Assembly (NCBI GenBank): GCA_947172415.1 | Contig: OX359197.1 | Span: forward strand, 6,821,673 to 6,885,672 | Reading direction: 5' to 3' | Source: Chondrosia reniformis | Lineage: Eukaryota > Porifera > Demospongiae > Chondrillida > Chondrillidae | Length of the DNA: 64,000 bases | Shown here: piece after piece, positions 12,703 to 25,519 of the stretch | How positions within the stretch are numbered: the first letter of the stretch is position 1 | Layout: the number at the start of each line of letters is the position of its first letter | Made by a program: the position numbers and the translations under genes | The notes under the pieces: model-generated | Databases searched by the model: none | What the model was told of the DNA's origin: nothing | The model's input: the letters and a program-made list of their open reading frames with translations, nothing else

Positions 12703-13344
12703 TGTTCCATCAAAATTTCAAAAACTCATTTGACATGCTCTATAGATGTCTGTGAATGCTGACATCAAGTATTAGCTTCACATCTCTCCATATGATAGAG
12801 TTACAGCCCTCAATGTACATTAAATTCTGGTATACAAAGTTAATGTATGGTGAGAGATAGAGCAAATTTTAAGTTCCATCAAAATTTCAAAAACCTATTG
12901 GGACATTCTCTATAGATGTCTGTGAATGCTGACACAAAGTGTTAGCTTCATATCTCTCCATTTGATAGAGTTACAGCCTGCAATGTACATTACATTCTAA
13001 TATACGAAATTAATGTATGGTGAGAGATAGGGCAAATTTTATGTTCCATCAAAATTTCCAAAACTCATTTGACATGCTCTATAGATGTCTGTGAATGCTG
13101 ACATCCAGTATTAGCTTCATATCTCGCCATTTGATAGAGTTACAGCCCTCAATGTACATTAAATTCCAATATACAAAGTTAATGTATGGTGAGAGATGGG
13201 GCAAATTTTATGTTCCAACAAGATTTCAAAAACTCATTAATCATGCTTAATAGATGTCTGTGAATGCTGACACTAAGTCACAGCTTCATATACACTGTAT
13301 ATCCAATTGATAGAGTTACAGAACTACAGTTTAATGTATTGAAT
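12703..13344. repeat. ~169-bp satellite, left block (about 4 monomers)
   Basis: The landmark GATGTCTGTGAATGCTGAC recurs at 12745, 12915, 13084 and 13253, spacing 169-170 bp. Monomers also share GGTGAGAGATAGGGCAAAT and TTGATAGAGTTACAGCC. The last monomer is degenerate and merges into the 13345-14508 segment. Confidence 0.95.
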
Positions 13345-14508
13345 TGTTAGAGAAATTGCGTAATACCATATATGGCCGACCGTTAGAAGGTTTACAATAA
13401 AGACATCATTCCATTCTATATCTGAAAATCCAGAACACTTTCCAATTCTTTATACATAGGGATATGCACTGTGTAGTACTTGATTGTTATCGAAGTACTA
13501 TCTATCCATATATAATATATGGATGTCGTTAAAGTGAAATTTTGCCGATCGACGGCCAACGAAACTCCAAAGAAAAAAAGTTGGACCATACCGAACGCTA
13601 CCATCCACGACGCTCAGAGGCCGGGATCGGTGGTAACGCTCTGCCGAGTTGAGCTTTGGGTGTCACTTGCGTGAGAAGAACCAGTTCTTCTCGATATGGC
13701 CGACTCATATGAATCCTAAGATATCAGATGCCAATCCCACATTACGTGGAACCCCCCCGAAATCCGGATTATTGGTGAGCACGTCTCTATGGCACCAACC
13801 GATTAGGAGACAGCTTCAGAGTCTAAGCGCTACCAACCTCTATGGGAACCGCAACCACCATAGAGATGTGTCCAGGTAGGCCTACTTTATAAGGTTTTTC
13901 GCTTCTATTTATATGAAGTTTTGTCCAAAGAAAACGGTTGTGGTTGGGGCATTTTTTACAAATTTCTCGTTATTTCCAGATCAGTGAATTGTTCCAAGCA
14001 AATTTAAAGACATAGGCAGTATTAGTGGTTCATCTGAAAACTGGGGAAAGCGGAAAAAAACCAGTAAGTGTCTTGATGGGCCGAGGAGAACGACTTTTCT
14101 GATCCCAATTATTTTCGAGAAATCGTCAAATTATTCCACTTTAATTCCAGACCAGTGAATCGTTCCAAACAATTTTACACGCATACGCGGTATTTCCAAT
14201 ACATCTCAAAACTGTGGCAAATGGATACAAGCCAGTATGTATCTTGATGGAGGGAGGAAAGCGACTTTCTTGATGCCGAAAATTAGAGATATTGCGAGTA
14301 GACTGATATTTATCGCCTCTACGATATTAATGTCTATGATCGATATTGCAACTAGGCCGGGCTGTATGAATAAATTATTACTCAATTCCTAACTTAAATT
14401 TTAGAATTGAGAGAATAATGTACCGATAAAAATAGATTCTAATTTCTAGGCTAAATAATGCTTTGAAAGCAATTGTAGCTCCAATACCATATTATAGGAT
14501 ATACTCAT
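13345..14508. repeat. Embedded segment U, copy 1
   Basis: A ~1.15-kb non-satellite segment lies between satellite blocks. It is nearly identical (a few substitutions and a one-base T-run difference) to 18558-19722. It includes a near-palindrome at 13504-13520 and an internal duplication with ~171-bp spacing (CAGTGAAT at 13982 and 14153). The 76-codon open frame at 13649-13879 is conserved only because the duplication is recent; no family was recognised. Confidence 0.9.
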
Positions 14509-17500
14509 ATGTATGGTGAGAGATAGGGCAAATATGAACATAAATTGAAACTTCTAAAACTCTTTGGAAATATTTCATACATGTCTGTGAATGCTGGCAT
14601 CAAGTATTAGCTTCACATCTCTCCATTTGATAGAGTTACAGCCCTCAATTTACATTACGTTCTGGTATACAAAGTTAAAGTATAATGAGAGATAGGGCAA
14701 ATTTTAAGTTCCATCAAAATTTCAAAAACTCATTAGACATGCTTAATAGATGTATGTGAATGCTGACACAAAGTGTTAGCTTCATATCTCTCCATTTGAT
14801 AGAGTTAAAGCCCTCAATGTACATTAAATTCTGGTATACAAAGTTAATGTATGGTGAGAGATAGGGCAAATTTTAAGTTCCATCAAAATTTCAAAAACCT
14901 ATTGGACATTCTCTATAGATGTCTGTGAATGCTGACACAAAGTGTTAGCTTCATATCTCACCATTTGCTAGAGTTACAGCCTGCAATGTACATTACATTC
15001 CGGTATACGAAATTAATGTATGGTGAGAGATAGGGCAAATATTAAGTTCCATCAAAATTTCAAAAACCTATTGGGACATTATCTATAGATGTCTGTGAAT
15101 GCTGACACAAAGTGTTAGCTTCATATCTCTCCATTTGCTAGAGTTACAGCCTGCAATGTACATTACATTCCAATATACGAAATTAATGTATGGTGAGAGA
15201 TAGGGCAAATTTTAAGTTCCATTAAAATTTCAAAAACTCATTAGACATGCTTAATAGATGTATGTGAATGCTGACACAAAGTGTTAGCTTCATATCTCTC
15301 CATTTGATAGAGTTAAAGCCCTCAATGTACATTAAATTCTGGTATACTAAGTTAATGTATGGTGAGAGATAGGGCAAATTTTAAGTTCCATCAAAATATC
15401 AAAAACCTATTGGACATTCTCTATAGATGTCTGTGAATGCTGACACAAAGTGTTAGCTTCATATCTCTCCATTTGATAGAGTTAAAGCCCTCAATGTACA
15501 TTAAATTCTGGTATACTAAGTTAATGTATGGTGAGAGATAGGGCAAATTTTAAGTTCCATCAAAATATCAAAAACCTATTGGACATTCTCTATAGATGTC
15601 TGTGAATGCTGACACAAAGTGTTAGCTTCATATCTCACCATTTGCTAGAGTTACAGCCTGCAATGTACATTACATTCCAATATACGAAATTAATGTATGG
15701 TGAGAGATAGGGCAAATATTAAGTTCCATCAAAATTTCAAAAACCTATTGGGACATTATCTATAGATGTCTGTGAATGCTGACACAAAGTGTTAGCTTCA
15801 TATCTCTCCATTTGCTAGAGTTACAGCCTGCAATGTACATTACATTCCAATATACGAAATTAATGTATGGTGAGAGATAGGGCAAATTTTAAGTTCCATC
15901 AAAATTTCAAAAACTCATTAGACATGCTTAATAGATGTATGTGAATGCTGACGCAAAGTGTTAGCTTCATATCTCTCCATTTGATAGAGTTAAAGCCCTC
16001 AATGTACATTAAATTCTGGTATACTAAGTTAATGTATGGTGAGAGATAGGGCAAATTTTAAGTTCCATCAAAATTTCAAAAACCTATTGGACATTCTCTA
16101 TAGATGTCTGTGAATGCTGACACAAAGTGTTAGCTTCATATCTCACCATTTGCTAGAGTTACAGCCTGCAATGTACATTACATTCCAATATACGAAATTA
16201 ATGTATGGTGAAAGATAGGGCAAATTTTAAGTTCCATCAAAATTTCAAAAACTCATTTAACATGCTCTAAAGATGTCCGTGAATGCTGACATCAAGTATT
16301 AGCTTCATATCTCGCCAGTTGATAGAGTTAAAGCCCTCAATGTACATTAAATTCTGGTATACAAAGTTAATGTATGGTGAGAGATAGGGCAAATATTAAG
16401 TTCCATCAAAATTTCAAAAACCTATTGGGACATTATCTATAGATGTCTGTGAATGCTGACACAAAGTGTTAGCTTCATATTTCTCCATTTGCTAGAGTTA
16501 CAGCCTGCAATACATTCCAATATACGAAATTAATGTATGGTGAGAGATAGGGCAAATTTTAAGTTCCATCAAAATTTCAAAAACTCATTAGACATGCTTA
16601 ATAGATGTCTGTGAATGCTGACATCAAGTATTAGCTTCACATCTCTCCGTTTGATAGAGTTAAAGCCCTCAATGTACATTAAATTCCAGTATACAAAGTT
16701 TAAGTATGGTGAGAGATAGGGCAAATTTTAAGTTCCATCAAAATTTCAAAAACCTATTGGACATTCTCTATAGATGTCTGTGAATGCTGACACAAAGTGT
16801 TAGCTTCATATCTCTCCATTTGCTAGAGTTACAGCCTGCAATGTATATTACATTCCAGTATACGAAATTAATGTATGATGAGAGATAGGGCAAATTTTAA
16901 GTTCCATTAAAATTTCAAAAACTCATTAGACATGCTTAATAGATGTCTGTGAATGCTGACATCAAGTATTAACTTCACATCTCTCCGTTTGATAGAGTTA
17001 AAGCCCTCAATGTACATTAAATTCTGATATACAAAGTTTAAGTATGGTGAGAGATAGGGCAAATTTTAAGTTCCATCAAAATTTCAAAAACCTATTAGAC
17101 ATTCTCTATAGATGTCTGTGAATGCTGACACAAAGTGTTAGCTTCACATGTCTCCATATGATAGAGTTACAGCCCTCAATGTACATTAAATTCTGGTATA
17201 AAAAGTTAATGTATGGTGAGAGATAGGGCAAATATTAAGTTCCATCAAAATTTCAAAAACCTATTGGGACATTATCTATAGATGTCTGTGAATGCTGACA
17301 CAAAGTGTTAGCTTCATATCTCTCCATTTGCTAGAGTTACAGCCTGCAATGTACATTACATTCCAATATACGAAATTAATGTATGGTGAGAGATAGGGCA
17401 AATTTTAAGTTCCATCAAAATTTCAAAAACTCATTAGACATGCGTAATAGATGTCTGTGAATGCTGACATCAAGTATTAGCTTCACATCTCTCCGTTTGA

Positions 17501-18557
17501 TAGAGTTACAGCCCTCAATGTACATTAAATTCTGGTATTCAAAGTTAATGTATGGTGAGAGATAGGACAAATTTTAAGTTCCATCAAAATTTCAAAAACC
17601 TAATGGGACATTATCTATAGATGTCTGTGAATGCTGACACAAAGTGTTAGCTTCATATCTCTCCATTTGCTAGAGTTACAGCCTGCAATGTACATTACAT
17701 TCCAATATACGAAATTAATGTATGGTGAGAGATAGGGCAAATTTTAAATTCCATCAAAATTTCAAAAACTCATTAGACATGCGTAATAGATGTCTGTGAA
17801 TGCTGACATCAAGTATTAGCTTCACATCTCTCCGTTTGATAGAGTTAAAGCCCTCAATGTACATTTAATTCTGGTATACTAAGTTAATGTATGGTGAGAG
17901 ATAGGGCAAATTTTAAGTTCCATCAAAATTTCAAAAACCTAATGGGACATTCTCTATAGATGTCTGTGAATGCTGACACAAAGTGTTAGCTTCATATCTC
18001 ACCATTTGCTAGAGTTACAGCCCGTAATGTACATTACATTCTAATATATGAAATTAATGTATGGTGAGAGATAGGGCAAATTTTAAATTCCATCAAAATT
18101 TCAAAAACCTATTGGACATTCTCTATAGATGTCTGTGAATGCTGACATCAAGTTTTAGCTTCACATCTCTCCATTTGATAGAGTTACAGCCTGCAATGTA
18201 CATTACATTCCAGTATACGAAATTAATGTATGGTGAAAGATAAGGCAAATTTTAAGTTCCATCAAAATTTCAAAAACTCATTTAACATGCTCTATAGATG
18301 TCTGTGAATGCTAACATCCAGTATTAGCTTCATATCTCGCCATTTGATAGAGTTACAGCCCTCAATGTACATTAAATTCCAATATACAAAGTTAATGTAT
18401 GGTGAGAGATGGGGCAAATTTTATGTTCCAACAAGATTTCAAAAACTCATTAATCATGCTTAATAGATGTCTGTGAATGCTGACACTAAGTCACAGCTTC
18501 ATATACACTGTATATCCAATTGATAGAGTTACAGAACTACAGTTTAATGTATTGAAT
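14509..18557. repeat. ~169-bp satellite, main array (about 24 monomers)
   Basis: Monomers fall in two types. Type A has CTCATTAGACATGC with GATAGAGTTAAAGCCCTC; type B has CCTATTGG(G)ACATT with GCTAGAGTTACAGCCTGC. The left part shows A-B-B groupings and the part after ~15.9 kb mostly A-B dimers. There are no coding frames. Confidence 0.96.
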
Positions 18558-19722
18558 TGTTAGAGAAATTGCGTAATACCATATATGGCCGACCGTTAGA
18601 AGGTTTACAATAAAGACATCATTCCATTCTATATCTGAAAATCCAGAACACTTTCCAATTTTTTATACATAGGGATATGCACTGTGTAGTACTTGATTGT
18701 TATCGAAGTACTATCTATCCATATATAATATATGGATGTCGTTAAAGTGAAATTTTGCCAATCGACGGCCAACGAAACTCCAAAGAAAAAAAGTTGGACC
18801 ATACCGAACGCTACCATCCACGACGCTCAGAGGCCGGGATCGGTGGTAACGCTCTGCCGAGTTGAGCTTTGGGTGTCACTTGCGTGAGAAGAACCAGTTC
18901 TTCTCGATATGGCCGACTCATATGAATCCTAAGATATCAGATGCCAATCCCACATTACGTGGAACCCCCCCGAAATCCGGATTATTGGTGAGCACGTCTC
19001 TATGGCACCAACCGATTAGGAGACAGCTTCAGAGTCTAAGCGCTACCAACCTCTATGGGAACCGCAACCACCATAGAGATGTGTCCAGGTAGGCCTACTT
19101 TATAAGGTTTTTCGCTTCTATTTATATGAAGTTTTGTCCAAAGAAAACGGTTGTGGTTGGGGCATTTTTTTACAAATTTCTCGTTATTTCCAGATCAGTG
19201 AATTGTTCCAAGCAAATTTAAAGACATAGGCAGTATTAGTGGTTCATCTGAAAACTGGGGAAAGCGGAAAAAAACCAGTAAGTGTCTTGATGGGCCGAGG
19301 AGAACGACTTTTCTGATCCCAATTATTTTCGAGAAATCGTCAAATTATTCCACTTTAATTCCAGACCAGTGAATCGTTCCAAACAATTTTACACGCATAC
19401 GCAGTATTTCCAATACATCTCAAAACTGTGGCAAATGGATACAAGCCAGTATGTATCTTGATGGAGGGAGGAAAGCGACTTTCTTGATGCCGAAAATTAG
19501 AGATATTGCGAGTAGACTGATATTTATCGCCTCTACGATATTAATGTCTATGATCGATATTGCAACTAGGCCGGGCTGTATGAATAAATTATTACTCAAT
19601 TCCTAACTTAAATTTTAGAATTGAGAGAATAATGTACCGATAAAAATAGATTCTAATTTCTAGGCTAAATAATGCTTTGAAAGCAATTGTAGCTCCAATA
19701 CTATATTATAGGATATACTCAT
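18558..19722. repeat. Embedded segment U, copy 2
   Basis: Second copy of the 13345-14508 segment, offset 5213-5214 bp and in the same orientation. Differences include CGATC/CAATC near 18760, a one-base longer T run near 19165 and GCGGTA/GCAGTA near 19400. Satellite flanks on both sides are also shared with copy 1, so the duplicated unit includes satellite. Confidence 0.93.
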
Positions 19723-20250
19723 ATGTATGGTGAGAGATAGGGCAAATATGAACACAAATTGAAACTTCTAAAACTCTTTGGAGATGTTTCATACATGTCT
19801 GTGAATGCTGGCATCAAGTATTAGCTCCATTTGATAGAGTTACAGCCCTCAATTTACATTAAGTTCTGGTATACAAAGTTAAAGTATAGTGAGAGATAGG
19901 GCAAATTTTAAGTTTCATCAAAATTTCAAAAACTCATTAGACATGCTCTATAAATGTCTGTGAATGCTGACATAAAGTGTTAGCTTCATATCTTTCCATT
20001 TGATAGAGTTACAGCCCTCAACATACATTAAATTCTAGGATACAAAGTTAATGTATGGTGAGAGATAGGGCAAATTTTATGTTCCATCAAGATTTCAAAA
20101 ACTCATTGGACATGCTCTATAGTTGTCTGTGAATGCTGACACAAAGATTTAGCTTCACATCTCGCCATTTGATAGAGTTACAGCTCGCAATGTACATTAA
20201 ATTCCGGTATACAAAATTAATGTATGGTGAGAGATAGGGCAAATTTTATG
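19723..20250. repeat. ~169-bp satellite, right block (about 3 monomers)
   Basis: It continues the same monomer and ends abruptly after GGGCAAATTTTATGT at about 20250. Its first monomer matches the first monomer after copy 1 of U. Confidence 0.93.
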
Positions 20251-20679
20251 TATAACATAGCAAAACTGATATTGAATCTGTTTCAATTTAATTGCAGTTT
20301 TATTGCAAATATAATGTGCGTTGACATCGCAATCTACTGAAAGAGATGCGCGCAATGCATCGGTACCTGGAAGCTGAAGTGATACACGTAGTCTACGAAG
20401 GATTAAAATAGCAGCCGTTCTTTGGTATTGAAACTTTATTAGAATGTTTACTTTTACGATTAAGATTGTGTATTTCCCTTCTTGTTTGCTGAAAGATTTG
20501 TACCACACTCCTTTATCACCTAAATGTTGACAACTTTGTTATTTTTTGTTTTAGAATGAAAGGACAGAGAAAGTCGGCAGATATATAGACCTTTGGACAC
20601 ACAGTCATAGACTATACCACTTGAATTGTGAGTTTTTGGTACATGGAAATAGCAATTAATGTCTTAACTCAATATCTAC

Positions 20680-21250
20680 CCTATAAAGTTTCCAAACAAT
20701 TCTATGCCATATAAATTTGTACTGCAGACAACTTCTAAAATAGACATAAACTGTTTAAGTGTCATTTGAATTTCCAAATGACTGTGTTAGGTGTATTGTA
20801 TGTGTATGATAAGTCCAAGCCACTGCTAATGGAAATACTATATTATTATGTACACTTTTCTAATTGCTTAATTTAACCAAGATGGCAGGTGAGCAGTGTG
20901 TTATTTAGGTGTCGTCGTGCTAGTTTGTACTTGTTGGGCAGCTAAACTAACAACTTACCTTCAAGTCAGACTACCTGTGGAAGTTGTCAATACCAGGCCA
21001 GGCCAATAAAAGTATTACATTTTAAGCCATATCAGGCCAGGCCAATAAAAGTATTACATTTTAAGCCATGCTTATTCCTAGGATCATGCTAGTATACAAA
21101 AGGTTCTCCAACCTTTTTGTTTGTCCCAAACTCCCAAAATTGTGTTTCTTACAGTTTGATGGTAGCTATAGCTCTCAACTAACCGAACCAAATGTCAGCT
21201 GGAGAGCTCCTTTAGCCATAGACCTTCATTTAGATTTGGTTTCTGTCTGT
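20680..21250 (+). repeat. Diverged dispersed repeat, copy 1
   Basis: Blocks TTTCCAAACAATTCTATGCC, CAGGCCAATAA, TTGTGTTTC-TACAGTTT, AGCTCTCA-CTAA and CAGCTGGA-AGCTCC also occur around 25520-26560, mostly in the same order. This indicates an old duplicated element or segment. Confidence 0.55.
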
Positions 21251-22026
21251 TCCTGTTAAGAGTAGCTAGGCAGAGGGATCTAGTATCTAGTACTGATTCC
21301 TCCTATAATTATATCTTGAGCTTCAGAGTCTAGATTAAAATGAAATGGTTTCTGACTGTTTGTGTCAATTAATGTCATCTCATTTTGTGATCCTTGTCTT
21401 CAAAGTTCCTTCAAAGAAGTTGAAGTATGGCATATCAGATATATATATATATATGTATGTATATAGGCAACCAGCCCTGCCACTCCCCTCAGGGCCCCTC
21501 CCTCCAAGGTCGCCACCAGCACCACAAAAGGAATTCTAGCACTGTCAGTGGCTGCTCCTCAGTGTATTCCACAATGTCAGACACTGAGAGACGTATCCTT
21601 TACATGCCTACCTTCACATAGCAGTATATAGAGTAGTTATATACCTGGGAGTACATACGTGGAGTAGTATAGTGTTGACTGTCAGATACGTATATACATA
21701 CATATACACAGTATGTTACTCAGACAACTATACCTTTATAGTATCATTGTTTACATAAGGCTGTTATTTCTGGCGGTGAGACACTGAATTTGGTTCCTTT
21801 ATGGGGGCAGGAAGCATTGCACAAATTGTCCACTGATAATTAGATTCAGTTATACCTCATGTGTTGTACGTATGTGTGTATGAATAGTGTATTCAGCCTA
21901 TTGTAGTAGGTTCCTTAACTTTACAAGTATTTTACATGGAAGCTCACTGGATGAGTACTTCAGAGCTAATGAGCAGTAGAAGTCGAGTGAGTGATAGTAG
22001 TGAATATACATATGTAACCCTGTCCT

Positions 22027-22277
22027 GTAGTTACATAGTGAATATGTGTATCTCTGTCCTATAGTTACATAGTGAATATGTGTATCTCTGTCCTGTAGTT
22101 ACATAGTGAATATGTGTATCTCTGTCCTGTAGTTACATAGTGAATATGTGTATCTCTGTCCTGTAGTTACATAGTGAATATGTGTATCTCTGTCCTGTAG
22201 TTACATAGTGAATATGTGTATCTCTGTCCTGTAGTTACATAGTGAATATGTGTATCTCTGTCCTGTAGTTACATAGT
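22027..22277. repeat. 34-bp minisatellite (about 7 copies)
   Basis: The unit contains TTACATAGTGAATATGTG and CTCTGTCCTGTAG, with spacing 34 bp. A 28-bp unit starting GCATTTGCCATATATC is then doubled at about 22280-22338. Despite the equal period it does not clearly align with the other 34-bp arrays. Confidence 0.93.
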
Positions 22278-22899
22278 GAATGCATTTGCCATATATCTCA
22301 GTAGATCATGCATTTGCCATATATCTCAGTAGATCATGCATTCATGATGTGTGACAATCACTTATCACAATGTATTGCTGCAATTATGTTTTAGCAATCC
22401 TTGCCTAGTGTATTCTTACTGATTATTTTTATTTGTTGACAGTGATTATCTTGTTGTTTCATTGTAGAACTAACCACGGTCGGCAGCTGTATGAAGTCAA
22501 CACAGAACAGTCGTCTTCTTAAAACACCGTATCACAATGTATTTTTTGTTTTATCACATTCTGAACTATGCCAAGTTACTTTGTCACTTACTGTTTAAAC
22601 CCAATGACTTCATTTCTTCATTATGTAAATATATCTTGGCAAATTATTCTTAATTGTCAGTCACTTGAGCTGGGCACATGTGTTGGTTTAGGTTTTTAGA
22701 GCTAATTGAGTCAAGAGGCTCAATTGACTCCAATGGAATCAATTATATATTTCCTTTGATAGAGTATCAGCATTGTGTACTTTTTGATATAAAGCATTAA
22801 AATATTTAATTACACCCATAGAGTTTTATAAAGTAACTACTGCATGAGTGGCTAGGTCAAGGGAGGCACAGCAATTTGAAATGCTTAATTATGTGTATC

Positions 22900-23170
22900 A
22901 TCCTTTTCTTATTTTCTTCAGTTTTTTTCTTTTTTCTTTTACTTTCTTCATTTTTTTTCCTTTTTCCTTATACGTATTTTCTTCTTCAAAGTTTTTCCTT
23001 TTTTCTTTTTTCTTTTACTTTCTTCAAATTTTTTTCCTTTTTTCTTTTTCGTTATATATACGTATTTTTTCTTCAAATTAAAGTTTTTTTCCTTTTTTTC
23101 TTTTTTCTTTTATATACTTTCTTAAAGTTTTTCCCTTTTTTCTTTTAGTGTATTTTTTTCTTATACAACT
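22900..23170. repeat. T/C-rich low-complexity tract
   Basis: About 270 bp of TTTTTCTT-type sequence on +. It gives Phe-rich open frames that are not real proteins. Confidence 0.9.
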
Positions 23171-24039
23171 TTTACATAATATTTCGTACTGCAACGGGCC
23201 GGACGGCCTTTGTGTTATGCAATAATTTACAAGAGTATACTGAATGCTTACATTTGCGATGAGCTCTAATTTATACCAAGCTCATTATGAAATTAGTATC
23301 GCCAATTGGGATTGTATAATAACCACTGCACAATGATCATTTTTACTTGACAATTCTGAAATATACACGTAAAAAAAATGTTCAAACAATGTAGTTCTTA
23401 AAAAAATAAACAAGTTCTTCATGCTGTTTCTTCTCCTTTTGAGTGTTACTGGAACGGTGCTGCAGTACTTCGTTTCGCATCACTTTACTGAGTGTAGTAA
23501 AGGTGACCCCAGGGCACACCACGAGGAGGTAGAAGTACTTCGTGCCCCAAATGGCCTCCGGTTTCTCAACTCTGTTTGACACTTCCACTACTTGCGTCGT
23601 AAGAGAAGTTGCACGGGAGCGATCCGGCGTACCTGACCGACCTCTGACCAGTTACTAGTCTTGCTCTGCCACGCTACGAACAGAACAAGCCCGACCCTGG
23701 CGGACCACAAACTCCCACCAATGAGAATCATCATGTGCACACAACGTAGCTTGGGAACACTGCACACAGACTTTAGCTCATTGGGATCGGCCAGGCGCTT
23801 TAGAGTAGGGACCCATCAGTTCAATGAACTATAAGAAAAGAATTGAAAATACATGATGTACAATGAAATACTACATTGATGCATGGATACGAAACTGAAT
23901 ACAAATTAAAAATGCAAATGCCTTCCAAACCAACCTGAAGCTGCAGCCTACAACAGGGGTTCCTGACCGACTACGTAGTGGCACTGGACCCACGCTCCTC
24001 CAGGTACGGGTCGTATAGCAAGAATCCGCAAGTGCCAAT

Positions 24040-24390
24040 TTAAACACACAAGCAGGATTAATAGTGAGATACATCTCCAGGCACTAACCCATGATAGAGA
24101 GACCACCCCACTATACGAACACCGATGACCCTTTGTCGCATGGTACCATGGTCGTGCTCCTACCACGGTTTTCGCATCGATCCACACCAAAGTAGACCTC
24201 CAGAGTTGATAGCCCGGAGGCCAAAGACTGAAAATTTCCTCGACTATTTATTAGAAATGGTCGGCGGGAAACATCGTGAACTTGGCGGAAAATCACGGAA
24301 TTAAAATTTTGTTTATTGTTTTCGAGGTCATGTTCAAGAACAATAGACAACATGCAGAACATAACCCGGCCTATTCAGCAAATTGTTATT
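24040..24390 (+). repeat. GC-rich diverged repeat, right copy
   Basis: Counterpart of 11860-12225, sharing GGATTAATAG, CATGGTACCATGG, GGTTTTCGCATC, CCCGGAGGCCAAAGACTG and GGCCTATTCAGCAAA. The GC-rich sequence extends further left to about 23440 without a match in the other copy. Confidence 0.6.
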
Positions 24391-24718
24391 GTTTATTGAA
24401 TTTCGACTCAAAATCATTCATGACTATCCAGCGAAGCAAATCATAAAATGTCCAGTGACCCCATGAATAGAAGTGCTTAATTAATAAACAAGCTATCAAT
24501 TTCTTAATGAACCTCTAATTGTTTTAGCAGTAATCTTTTATTTTACATATGCACAAGCGCATGAATGGACATGTCAATCGCCATGTTTCATGCACAACAC
24601 AGGACAACGTCACATTGAGAATATACATTTATAACAATAAAGGTTTGAGTATTTACGCTATTGCATTGCATACGTAGAAAATCCTCGTGCTATTGCTCAA
24701 TCAATTTGTGAATCCAAA

Positions 24719-25231
24719 ATGGCCGTTGTTAAAATATTGCAATTGAGAAACTTGGCGTACGTTGTCCATGCCTAAATTACACTCATTGGTAGGTCATGTT
24801 GTTTAGAGAATCAGACAAACTATATAGCCACTTTAAATGAAGTCTATATCTTTTTTAATTTGCATACATATTCATCTTTACCTCGTGTAAATTACTTTTT
24901 TTACTGGTGAGACTGTTCAAGATGTAATTTGTACTTCGCGTTTATACAAACTAACATTAATTTTGATTGGACAAGTATATGTCTTATTGTGCAGCCTATA
25001 CTTGATTTACTGTATATTCATCTATTTATAGAATTGTCATGGAAGTCAAATATCAGTTACCTAGCAACATGTCCAAATAAGAACAAGGAGGACTGAGTGC
25101 CATTATTATTAAAGTTATTGGCTTAACCTATTTAGGTGAGAAAAGAGAAGTGTTGGATCAATGGAAAATTGCATGGAATATTTACAGTGAGAATAACAAC
25201 TGTACATCTGTTCAATGGGACTACCAGATTT
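24719..25231 (+). CDS. Tentative small gene, unrecognised
   Basis: An ATG at 24719 sits in AAAATGGCC, the start-codon context shared by three genes here, and opens a frame reading MAVVKILQLRNLAYVVHA before a stop. Possible donors lie inside it (for example GTACGT at about 24757). An open block after a TATTTAG or GTGAG acceptor near 25134-25145 reads KREVLDQWKIAWNIY and continues to a stop at about 25231. A phase-compatible join exists but is not unique. No family was recognised. It could be a short protein gene, an untranslated first exon or chance. Confidence 0.18.
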
Positions 25232-25519
25232 AGCATGTCTACCAGTCTCTAGCAACTCCCAGCTACTGTAATTCAGTTAGGGGAGGTGTGTAGTACCTGC
25301 TTAACAGATTCTCTATATCCTGTAGATCAGTTTGCCTTGCTATTTGACTGTGAATTGTACAAATAAATATGTAGACAACTTCATAATTAGTAGTAGTAAT
25401 TTACATGGGAATCATACATGCTCTTAATAAAGTTCATTTGTACTTTATAAATTTTAAATTAAGACATTATACTACCAGCTAAGTTAATGTTCTAATTGTG
25501 TCTGGATTGATTGCATGGA

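Larger units (their letters stand above)
20251..24039. other. Gene-poor spacer with repeats; possible unrecognised exons
   Basis: It contains a diverged repeat (20680-21250), a 34-bp minisatellite (22027-22277), a T/C-rich tract (22900-23170) and GC-rich sequence at 23440-24040. Two exon-like blocks on + (about 21461-21587 after a TATATAG acceptor; 22467-22521 after CATTGTAG) have plausible boundaries, but their reading frames could not be joined and no family was recognised. Confidence 0.4.

Noticed and set aside
13649-13879. 76-residue open frame identical in both U copies
   Set aside because: Whole U copies are almost identical, so the identity does not show selection for protein; no family was recognised.
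13345-19722. LTR retrotransposon reading of U - satellite - U
   Set aside because: Satellite also flanks the outer sides of both U copies, the interior has no gag or pol, and no TG...CA ends or target duplication were seen.
21461-22521. Two exon-like blocks after good acceptors
   Set aside because: Their frames do not join convincingly, no family is recognisable, and they lie beside dispersed repeats.
22848-23148. Phe-rich membrane-protein-like frames
   Set aside because: They are translations of a T/C low-complexity tract.
23382-23588. 68-codon minus-strand frame with protein-like composition
   Set aside because: It has no ATG (a GTG would be needed), stops occur shortly upstream, there are no matching exons, and it lies in a repetitive GC-rich stretch.
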